From: Streptomyces sp. NBC_01237
GTDB taxonomy: Bacteria > Actinomycetota > Actinomycetes > Streptomycetales > Streptomycetaceae
Length of the DNA stretch: 64,000 nt
Reading direction: 5' to 3'
Assembly (NCBI RefSeq): GCF_035917275.1
Contig: NZ_CP108508.1
Location: forward strand, 434,001-498,000
Position 1 is the first letter of the stretch, and every line of letters begins with the position of its first letter. The position numbers were made by a program, and so were the translations under genes. Under the pieces are notes generated by a model, which saw nothing but the letters and a program-made list of their open reading frames with translations, was not told the DNA's origin and ran no database searches. Of this stretch, positions 28,692 through 35,672 are shown one piece after another.

Positions 28692-30084
28692 CAGACCCTA
28701 GGTTCCTGGGTGCTGTGGCCTCGTAGTACTTGTAGAGCGCTGTCCCCTCCTTGATGGCCGTCTGCCATGTGCCGTCCGTGACCAGATAGGCGTTCATGTC
28801 CAGGGAGGCCGCCCCGCCTTCTCCCACGGCGGCCGCGATGCGTCGTACCGCGCCCTCGCGCACGTCCCCAGCGGCGAAGATGGCGTCCGCCCCCGTCGTC
28901 GTGAGCGAACCCAGCTTGCTGTCGATTCCTCCGGTGATCACCGCGCCGGCCTTCCGGTAGCGGCGCTGCTTCACGTCCTCGTCGGAGACGATCCGCAGCC
29001 CGATCCCTTGAAGCCACTGGGTGTCGGCGACGCCGCCGGTCAGGACGTAGAGGGCGGTCAGGTCAAGCGGTTCCACGCTCTCGGGATGCCCGGTCTTCCC
29101 GAACTCGACGCCGGTCAGTTTCCTGTCCTTCCCCAGGCAGCTGAAAACCTCCGTTCCTTCGTGGACCGTGATGAACTGCCGGTCCACGTATTCCCTCACC
29201 CTGTCCACATTGCCGGGGATCGTGTCCTTGCCGAATTTGCCCCGGACGAACATGGCCACCTGCAGCCTCTGAGCCGGGTCCTTCGCCTTCTCCTCGGCGA
29301 GCAGGATCGCGGCTACGGAGGCGGTGTCTCCAGCGCCCACGATCCCGATGACACGTTCCTTCCTTGCCCTGGCGATGTCGGTCGGCAGCGTGCCGTAGTA
29401 CACACCTCGGCCCAGATACTGCTCTTCGCCTGTACATCCGAGCCGGTTGGGCTTGAGGCCCGCGGCGATCAGCACCATCCCCGCGTAGAGGTCGACGGGG
29501 CCCTTGCCGTCGGTCCTCTGGATGGCGAGCTTGTACGTGGGATAGAGGGACGAGTCCTCGGTCCCGGTCTTCCTGGGATCCTCGATCTGTGTGATCGCGG
29601 TGGCCCTGCACCCCGGAAGCCACTCGACCCCGGCCGCGTTGATCTGTCCCATCCAGGTATGCGCCAGGTCCAGGGCCTTGGTCCCCGCGGGGATTCCCAG
29701 ATAGTTGTTGATCGGATTGAGTGCGGTTCCGGCCGCCCCGCCGGGAGCGTTGTCCTCCACGATGAGCGTGGTCCAGCCGAACAGGGTCTTCGCGTTCAAA
29801 GCGGCGGACATGCCCGCCGGGCCGCTCCCCACGACGACGAGGTCGTACGAGTCCTTCTTGGTATAGGTGTTCAGCTTCAGATGCGCTGTCAGTTCACCCA
29901 GGTCGAACCCGTTGACAATGACCGTCTGTCCACCACCGGAAGGCGTGAGCTCGACACGGACCGTGTCCGGGTTCTTCTCCTCAATATGCGTATATTCCAC
30001 ATGGTTCAGTTCCAGGAGTCGCTCCACGCGCAGAACCTCCTGCTCCGAGTGCTCTCCGTGAACGGTGGCCGTCCAGTCCTGCAT
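28657..30084 (-). CDS. FAD-dependent pyridine nucleotide oxidoreductase (thioredoxin-reductase-like, no CxxC)
   Basis: 475 residues from ATG 30084, with AGGAGG upstream. Residues 1-70 look like a glutaredoxin-fold domain (SEQEVLRVERLLELNHVEYTH) that lacks any Cys. The FAD motif is VVVGSGPAGMSAA (about 84), followed by 'GGAAGTALNPINNYLGIPAG'. The NAD(P) motif is IGIVGAGDTASVAA and the C-terminal FAD contact is AIFAAGDVREGAV. Overall it matches TrxR-like proteins, but the redox CxxC is absent, so it cannot reduce thioredoxin in the classical way. The last ~20 residues may come from the join with the terpene synthase remnant. The substrate is unknown. Confidence 0.85.
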   Translation of the reverse strand: MQDWTATVHGEHSEQEVLRVERLLELNHVEYTHIEEKNPDTVRVELTPSGGGQTVIVNGFDLGELTAHLKLNTYTKKDSYDLVVVGSGPAGMSAALNAKTLFGWTTLIVEDNAPGGAAGTALNPINNYLGIPAGTKALDLAHTWMGQINAAGVEWLPGCRATAITQIEDPRKTGTEDSSLYPTYKLAIQRTDGKGPVDLYAGMVLIAAGLKPNRLGCTGEEQYLGRGVYYGTLPTDIARARKERVIGIVGAGDTASVAAILLAEEKAKDPAQRLQVAMFVRGKFGKDTIPGNVDRVREYVDRQFITVHEGTEVFSCLGKDRKLTGVEFGKTGHPESVEPLDLTALYVLTGGVADTQWLQGIGLRIVSDEDVKQRRYRKAGAVITGGIDSKLGSLTTTGADAIFAAGDVREGAVRRIAAAVGEGGAASLDMNAYLVTDGTWQTAIKEGTALYKYYEATAPRNLGSVAVLGGDALAP

Positions 30085-30463
30085 GCCTGCTCCTCCTGAG
30101 TGTGAAGGCGGGGCGAGGACACACAGCCCGCATGCGCCCCGCCCGCTGATCACCGGGGCACGGGATTGCCGTGCCTGCCCCCGCCCTGCGGTCGGCACGG
30201 GCAGCTCAACCCCGATGGCGGGGAGATCCCCGCCATCGGAAAAACGATCGGGCAGTCCGCAGGAAGCGGGTCAGATGCGGCCGGCCGGTCCGCTGGAACT
30301 GACCGGCCATCGGCCGGGCTCCGGCCGTGCCCGGCCGGGGGAAAGAACGTGTTCGGGCCGCGTGACATCCTGCCGGGTCGCGTAGTCAAAGGGGGTATGC
30401 GCGGGGATCACGGAACAAGAGAACAGGCGGGGTCGAGTGAAATCAGCACAGGAGGATGAGTAC
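30085..30463. promoter_or_regulatory. Divergent region with two hairpins
   Basis: ccgatggcgggg (30212-30223) and ccccgccatcgg (30228-30239) form a perfect 12-bp stem with a 4-nt loop. ggccggtc (30283-30290) and gaccggcc (30301-30308) form a second, weaker one. They lie between two divergent genes, where terminators are not expected; they may be 5'-UTR structures or operators. AGGAGG at 30450-30455 is the ribosome site of the sigma gene. Confidence 0.5.
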
Positions 30464-30943
30464 GTGGAGTTCGTGGCGGTGAGGGCGAAGGCGTTGTACC
30501 GGTCGGCGTATGTGCTGGCGGCGGGGGACACGCACCTTGCCGAGGATCTGGTGCAGGAGACTCTCGGGCGGGTGTATGTGCACTGGAAGCGGGTGGCGGG
30601 GGCGGACAGTCCGGCGGCTTATGCCCAGACGGTTCTGGTCCGTACTTTCCTCAGTCTGCGGCGCCGGCGGAGCACCGGGGAGCGTCCGGTCGGGAGTGTG
30701 CCCGACAGTGCGGCGGCGGGCCCGGATGCGGCTTTGCGGGTCACTCTGCTGGACGCGCTCGGTCAGCTGCCGCCCCGGGACCGGGCGGTGCTGCTGCTGC
30801 GCTACTGGGAGGACCGCAGTGTCGAGGAGACCGCCGGGATGCTCAGGCTGAGCAGCGGCGCGGTCCGTTCTCAGGGCACCCGGGCACTGAACCGGGTGCG
30901 TGCGTTGCTCGGTGACAGCCTGTCGGACCTGGTTGTGCACTGA
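30464..30943 (+). CDS. SigE-family ECF RNA polymerase sigma factor
   Basis: 159 residues from GTG 30464. This start is chosen because AGGAGG (30450-30455) lies 8 nt upstream; the frame also opens at GTG 30437. Sigma2 is VEFVAVRAKALYRSAYVLAAGDTHLAEDLVQETL with RVYVHW. Sigma4 is LDALGQLPPRDRAVLLLRYWEDRSVEETAGMLRLSSGAVRSQGTRAL. It belongs to the actinomycete SigE-type group, which has no classical ZAS anti-sigma factor. The gene after it encodes a membrane protein likely to act as its sensor or anti-sigma. Confidence 0.92.
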   Translation: MEFVAVRAKALYRSAYVLAAGDTHLAEDLVQETLGRVYVHWKRVAGADSPAAYAQTVLVRTFLSLRRRRSTGERPVGSVPDSAAAGPDAALRVTLLDALGQLPPRDRAVLLLRYWEDRSVEETAGMLRLSSGAVRSQGTRALNRVRALLGDSLSDLVVH

Positions 30944-31009
30944 GTGCCGGTGCCCACGGGTCGGACCCGTCGCAGAATTCCCGTCAGTGACAGAGAAGGT
31001 GATGTCAGT

Positions 31010-31834
31010 ATGCCGTTCGAAACAGATCTCGCACGTGCCCTGGACCGTACGACCGAGTCCCTCGAACCCGATCTCACCGCGCTCACGGGTGGAGCCGTGG
31101 AGCGTGGGAGGAGCCGCAGCCGGCGCCGACGTAACGTGGTGGTCATGGCCGGGGTCGGGGCCTGCGCGGCGGTCGCGGCAGCAGGTCTGGTGCTTCCCGG
31201 TGTGCTGGCAGAAAGTCGCCCGGCGGAGTCCGGTATGGAGACGGTGGCGCTGGCGATGCCGCGTTCCGCGATCACCGGTACTCAGATGATCGACGCGGTG
31301 AAGAAGACGTTCCCCGGGAGCCGGTTCGGCCACGACCACGGGCAGAGCAACGACCCCTCGGATCCGTCCGGCGGGTGGGTCGCCAACGGCGGGACGGACG
31401 TGAACGACGGGCACGGCGCCGCCGCTGTCGGTGTCTCGGCCCAGCGGCTCAGGCTGCCGCTCGGGGACGGCGAAGGGCTGAACTGCGACGACACGGCCGG
31501 GCGTGCGGAGGCCGGCGACACCTGCGAGCTGAGCGAACTGCCCAGCAGCGCCGGGCTTCCCGGCGGAGCCCTGGTGATGTCGGAGAAGATCGCGGAAAGG
31601 CAGCCGATCGGCGCGGACGCCGTCCCCGACTCCGAGATCGCTCACCGCTGGACGACGACGGTAACCCTGAAATCGACCGGCGCCCAGCTTCAGATGGTGC
31701 AGTGGGACACCACCGGCGACTCCGGCAGCGGAAGGCCGAAGCCGACCCGTGACACTCCCCCGCTCACTCAGAAGCAGGCGGTGGCCGCGCTCACCGGCCC
31801 CACCTGGGCACCCATCCTCAACGCCGTCGGCTGA
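31010..31834 (+). CDS. Single-pass membrane protein paired with the ECF sigma factor
   Basis: 275 residues from ATG 31010. A short cytoplasmic N-terminus (about 44 residues, ending RGRSRSRRRR) is followed by one TM helix (VVVMAGVGACAAVAAAGLVL) and a 200-residue extracytoplasmic domain with Cys in LNCDD and DTCELSELP. Together with the upstream ECF factor this is the usual gene pair of SigE-family loci. It probably transmits a surface signal, but no known anti-sigma fold is recognised. A very strong terminator follows. Confidence 0.8.
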   Translation: MPFETDLARALDRTTESLEPDLTALTGGAVERGRSRSRRRRNVVVMAGVGACAAVAAAGLVLPGVLAESRPAESGMETVALAMPRSAITGTQMIDAVKKTFPGSRFGHDHGQSNDPSDPSGGWVANGGTDVNDGHGAAAVGVSAQRLRLPLGDGEGLNCDDTAGRAEAGDTCELSELPSSAGLPGGALVMSEKIAERQPIGADAVPDSEIAHRWTTTVTLKSTGAQLQMVQWDTTGDSGSGRPKPTRDTPPLTQKQAVAALTGPTWAPILNAVG

Positions 31835-31859
31835 CCCATTGCCTCGCCGGAAACGGGGA

Positions 31860-31904
31860 CAGAACCTCCGTGCCCTGCCGCGTCGGCAGGGCACGGAGGT
31901 TCTG
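31860..31904. terminator. Strong bidirectional terminator
   Basis: A perfect 21-bp stem (arms 31860-31880 and 31884-31904, cagaacctccgtgccctgcc type) with a 3-nt loop cgt, 26 bp after the membrane protein stop. The symmetry allows termination on both strands. Confidence 0.9.
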
Positions 31905-32003
31905 GTCGGTGTGACGTCGTCCCCGTCGCCGGTCGAAGCGGGAGTGCACCGCACCGCCCGGGAGGTCGGCCCACGGGCAGCATCCGCGACAGGTGGCTCT
32001 CGC

Positions 32004-32078
32004 TCACGTAGCCGAAACACCGACTTCCCCCAGAATCGCGGCAGCCACCTCAACGGGATTCTCGTGCGACATACTCAT
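32004..32078 (-). CDS. Possible 24-residue peptide
   Basis: ATG 32078 follows an excellent ribosome site (gaggaggagtgaga) and reads MSMSHENPVEVAAAILGEVG plus four residues to TGA at 32004. It is slightly acidic, with an amphipathic helical middle. No recognised family, and no peptide-modifying genes are adjacent. It could be an upstream leader ORF, a truncated gene start or a real small protein. Support is only the RBS and the AT-richer start. Confidence 0.3.
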   Translation of the reverse strand: MSMSHENPVEVAAAILGEVGVSAT

Positions 32079-32172
32079 TCTCACTCCTCCTCGACGGGCC
32101 CGGACATGCTGCGCCGTGCCGGCTCATGAAGGCCAAACACCCCCGCGACCACCGGCGGTGAGGCGCAGGTCG

Positions 32173-32571
32173 TCACGCTGGGTCCGCTGGGCCCCGTCTG
32201 TCCTCGACATGGACGATGTGGAGTTCGGTGCCATCCCGATGGCGCTTGGCACGTCCGAACAGCCCGACAGCGACCTCTGACTGAGCTTCGGACTCATCAG
32301 GGCCGACATAGGTAAGGACGTCATTGTGGTGCCCGGTGACGACCCAACCCTCGGCGTCCTTGAGGTCGATCACCCCAAAGTCTCCTGCCGAAGATCCGGC
32401 ATGCGCCGGGCCGAACTTCTTCAGGATCTCGGTGGCCTGTTCAGCAAGCTCGCCATTCGGGGCGGTCAGCACGACACAAGTGCCGTGCTCGAACAGCACC
32501 CACGACTTGCGGGGGTCGGCGAGAAGCCGCTGCCAGACATCTATCAGAATCTCGGTATCCACGGCGGCCAT
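32173..32571 (-). CDS. Conserved hypothetical cytoplasmic protein
   Basis: 132 residues from ATG 32571 (MAAVDTEILIDVWQRLLADP). It is soluble, with alternating strands: SWVLFEHGTCVVLTAP, DFGVIDLKDAEGWVVTGHH and NDVLTYVGPDE. No signal peptide, membrane segment or catalytic motif stands out. The pattern resembles small actinomycete proteins of unknown function that often accompany secreted toxins or regulators. No confident family. Confidence 0.7.
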   Translation of the reverse strand: MAAVDTEILIDVWQRLLADPRKSWVLFEHGTCVVLTAPNGELAEQATEILKKFGPAHAGSSAGDFGVIDLKDAEGWVVTGHHNDVLTYVGPDESEAQSEVAVGLFGRAKRHRDGTELHIVHVEDRRGPADPA

Positions 32572-32786
32572 CCTGCCGCACACCACTGACACAGGGTGGC
32601 GATCGACCGGCGCGTACGGCGAGCACACGGCACCTTCCGGTGGTGTGTGCGGGCCGGGCGGTCCGCCACCGCACAGGGCGGCGCATCCGGCCGGCAGACC
32701 CCGCGTACGGCCCGACGCCCGGCTACGTCGGCACGATCAACCGTTCTCAGCCGTGTCCGCCGCGCGGAGCGCATGGCCGACGGGTG

Positions 32787-33541
32787 CGTCGTGTTGTACG
32801 CGACCACCACCGACAGTGGGAAGGACCCTGCGATCCGGGAGAGGCGAACGAGTTGACCCTGGTTCTCGGCGGCCGGATGTGGGGGTCGCAGGCGCGCAGC
32901 GAGGTCCGGGCAACCGTCGGCGAGTTCCTCATGTGGAGCTCCTCACTCCCCTACGTCGGCCGAGCCGTCAGCGGCAGTCCGATGGACGCCCCGCGCGCCG
33001 TCGTGGTGCACCTCCCGCGGGCGCTCCTCCCGCTGCCACACGCCCTGATCCATCACCTGCTCGTCCGGCATCTCCCGGCCGCCGACGGCATGGGCGTTGT
33101 CCTGGCCCCCACCTGTGCAGCGTCATGGACCAGGGCCCCACACTCACCGAGCGGGACCGCAGAGCGCTCGGGCCCGCGACCCTGGATCTGGCCACCGCCT
33201 TCCTCGTATGTCGGCCCGGCCTGCTCGACCGGGTACAGCCGGAGTCCCGCACCCGAATGCTGCTGGCCCGTATCGACCACTTCATCGACGCCAACCTCAC
33301 GGATCGGACGCTGTCTCCCTCGGACATCGCCGCACACCACCACCTGTCCGTCCGCACGCTCCACACACTGTTCCGGCAGCGGGAGCGGACCGTGTCCGCG
33401 ACGATCCGCCACCGGCGGTTGGAGGGGGCGCGAGCCGCGCTCAGCAATCCGCGCCTACGTACGCTGCCGATCCGCGCCGTCGCCGCGCAATGGGGCTTCA
33501 CTGACGCGACCTTGTTCAGCCGCACCTTCCGCGTGACTTAG
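32787..33541 (+). pseudogene. Frameshifted AraC-family regulator
   Basis: The cupin-like AraC-binding domain is read in frame 3: ELTLVLGGRMWGSQARSEV, PRAVVVHLPRALLPLPHA and GMGVVLA. The rest (VMDQGPTLTERDRRALGPAT, then the HTH SDIAAHHHLSVRTLHTLF and RAVAAQWGFTDATLFSRTFR) is in frame 2. The join is the C-run in cctggccccc (33101-33110), where one missing base would restore a family-like VLARHLCSVMD. The C-terminus stops at FRVT, about 15-20 residues short of the family end, and the N-terminus also lacks its first strands. It is a decayed gene, unless the C-run is a sequencing error. Confidence 0.75.
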
Positions 33542-33786
33542 GGGACCACGCCCCAGGGTCACCGCCACGGAGCGGCACTCCCTGCCGATGGCCGACCGTC
33601 CGCATCCTGAAACGCGGACTGCGGTTCAGCGTCGGCAACTGCGTCACTCGATCGAGGCGTTGAGGGACACCGCCCGTCCGCGCTGTCGTCCCGCACCCAG
33701 TGCACCGCGCGTTCCGCGGACGCGGGCGCACGGCCGTGCCGGGCCTCCGACAACCACCGCCGTACCCGCGCGGCACGGGCCGTCCT

Positions 33787-34629
33787 CTACCCGAGCGCGA
33801 GCATCGCTTCGGCGACCTCCTGTGCCGCCGCATCGGGGATCGCAGTGGCGGCCTCTTCGAGGACGAGCAGCCGCGCACCAGGGATCTCGCGTGCGATCGC
33901 CTCGCCGTTGCCGACGGGGAAGAACCGGTCACGGCGGCCGTGGACGACGAGCGTGGGCACCTCGATCCCGGGCAGGCGCTCGCGCCAGCGGGGTGTGCAG
34001 TCGAGCTTGGAGAACACCAGGCCCATCTGGTTGGCCATCTGGACCGGGGGTACGGTGCCGGGCGTGCGGTCCCAGATGCGCTCGGCTCTCGCGCGCGCGG
34101 CGACCGGGTCGTCGCCGAGGATCTCCGCACCGGCGGCAGCGAACTCCCCCACCGCCTCACGGTCGGTCCAGTCGGGCATCGAGTGCGCGAAAAGTCGGCC
34201 CATCGTCGCCTGGTCATGGTCGGGGAGGTCGTCGTCGGGCGGGCCGGGCGCGACCGCGCGGGTGCCGGCCAGGGTGAGTGCCGAGAACGCGCCCGGACGG
34301 TCGAGCACGGCCACCTGAGCAACCATCCCACCGACGCCGATCCCCGCGAGGTGCGCGGGCCCTCCGCCGAGCGTGTCGACAAGAGCCGCCGCGTCGGCGG
34401 CGAGGTCGCGCAGGTTGTAGGCGGGCGCCTCCGGGTCCGCCGTCGTCGACTCGCCGCTGTCGCGCAGGTCGTAGCGCACCACGCGGCGCCCGCCCGCGGC
34501 GAGGCGCTCGCAGAGCGCGTCGGGCCAGGAGAGCATCGTCGTCCCGCCCACGAGCAACACGAGTGGCGCGGCGTCGTCACCGAAGGACTCGATGCCCAGG
34601 ACGACCTCATTGGCGTTGACGGTGGTCAT
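33787..34629 (-). CDS. Alpha/beta hydrolase fold protein lacking Ser and His of the triad
   Basis: 280 residues from ATG 34629. The fold is clear: LVLLVGGTTMLSWPD (oxyanion loop), VVRYDLRDSGES, the nucleophile elbow, and LPGIEVPTLVVHGRRDRFFP with Asp234. It resembles the aclacinomycin methylesterase/RdmC-like branch. The elbow reads GIGVGG (96-101), with Gly98 (codon GGC) where the catalytic Ser should be. The C-terminal GHxxP motif reads ATAIP (261-265), so the catalytic His is also absent. It is either a pseudoenzyme or an early-stage pseudogene; the frame is otherwise intact. Neighbours are a broken AraC gene and a GNAT. Confidence 0.85.
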   Translation of the reverse strand: MTTVNANEVVLGIESFGDDAAPLVLLVGGTTMLSWPDALCERLAAGGRRVVRYDLRDSGESTTADPEAPAYNLRDLAADAAALVDTLGGGPAHLAGIGVGGMVAQVAVLDRPGAFSALTLAGTRAVAPGPPDDDLPDHDQATMGRLFAHSMPDWTDREAVGEFAAAGAEILGDDPVAARARAERIWDRTPGTVPPVQMANQMGLVFSKLDCTPRWRERLPGIEVPTLVVHGRRDRFFPVGNGEAIAREIPGARLLVLEEAATAIPDAAAQEVAEAMLALG

Positions 34630-34886
34630 CGCATCACCGTATCCGCCAGGAGCACACGACTCCCGAAGCGGCGCGTCGGACGTACAGCGGACGGTCGCCC
34701 CCGATGTACGCAGAGGCGCATACGGTGCACGACGTTCACCGGCGTCCCTGGCCCCAACGGCATGGACGCGATGTTCTTCGCGCACGGCTCCGGTGTCCCC
34801 TCCCACCCGGCCGATCAGGCCCTCGAACGCCTCATGCCGACGGGCAGGGTCTACGCAGTCCGCTGCACGCCTTCACGCACCGGTGA

Positions 34887-35438
34887 TCAGCGGTGGCCGG
34901 GGCTCTCCCGCAGCCGGTCCTCAGGCAGGAGCGTGCCGGCCGGCCGGAGCACCAGGTCGCGCTGATACCAGGTGCCCTGCTTGCCGCCGATGTGGGCGGG
35001 GTCGGCGCGGCCGACGGGGACGAACCCGGCTTTGGTCAGCACCTTTTGGGACGCGGCATTCCGGCAGGCCGTGGCCGCTCGCAACGTGCGCAGCCCGTGC
35101 TCGGCCGCCGCCAGCCGGCACACTTCCCTGACGGTCGCGGTCGCCACGCCGCGGCCGGCGACGTGCTGCGCGACCCGGTAGCCGAGTTCCGCGGCGCGGT
35201 CCTCGATGTCGACCAGGTTGAACCTGCCGAGTACCGAGCCGTCCTCGGCGACGAGCACGTAGAAGGCGCAGATGCCCGTCTCCTGCTCAGCCAGCAAGGC
35301 GTTGTACCTGTCGGTGAACCGGGCGAAGAAGTCGTCGCCGCGGTCGGAGACCGAGGCAGCGAAGTAGGCGCGATTCGACAACTCGAAGGCCAGGACCGCC
35401 GGGGCATGGCTGACGTGCAGCCGCTTCAGCTCGGGCAT
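34887..35438 (-). CDS. GNAT-family N-acetyltransferase (RimJ/RimL-like)
   Basis: 183 residues from ATG 35438. Features in order: an N-terminal substrate half (ANRAYFAASVSDRGDDFF type), VLGRFNLVDIEDRAAELGYRV, the acetyl-CoA loop VAGRGVATATVREVC (consensus Q/RxxGxG/A), then RAATACRNAASQKVLTKAGF. Known role for the family: acetylation of protein N-termini or small amines with acetyl-CoA. The specific substrate is unknown. It lies 234 bp from the end of the PKS gene, separated by a repeat, so it is probably not part of the PKS operon. Confidence 0.9.
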   Translation of the reverse strand: MPELKRLHVSHAPAVLAFELSNRAYFAASVSDRGDDFFARFTDRYNALLAEQETGICAFYVLVAEDGSVLGRFNLVDIEDRAAELGYRVAQHVAGRGVATATVREVCRLAAAEHGLRTLRAATACRNAASQKVLTKAGFVPVGRADPAHIGGKQGTWYQRDLVLRPAGTLLPEDRLRESPGHR

Positions 35439-35546
35439 GGCCCAACCATAGCCAGGTGGTTCGCCGGGGACACCTGATCTCCGGCGGCGATGGACGGCCC
35501 CGATCCCAGGGGCACATGACGATCCGCGGCGAACGGCATCGGCCGC

Positions 35547-35657
35547 GGGTACGGGTACGGATGCGGGTGCGTGCGGGTGCGGGTACGGGTGCGCGCGGGT
35601 GCGGGTACGGATGCGGGTGCGTGCGGCGTAGCCCTTCCGCGCACCCGCACCCGCACC
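35547..35657. repeat. Hexamer repeat array with inverted arm downstream of the PKS
   Basis: Units gggtac, gggtgc and ggatgc run from 35547 to 35624, broken by gtgc or gcgc. A 22-bp block (35553-35574) recurs exactly at 35603-35624. The complementary run gcacccgcacccgcacc at 35641-35657 can pair with several register positions of the array. The result is a variable stem just after the PKS stop (minus strand), possibly acting as its terminator. Confidence 0.8.
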
Positions 35658-35672
35658 GTTCCCCGGACGTCC

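Noticed and set aside
30212..30239. Perfect 12-bp hairpin as a terminator
   Set aside because: It lies between two divergent genes, so no transcript should end there. It is kept as a regulatory or UTR structure.
34700..34886. Coding-like plus-strand stretch (GPNGMDAMFFAHGSGVPSHP) between hydrolase and GNAT genes
   Set aside because: No start with an RBS and no recognised family; too short to call. It may be debris.
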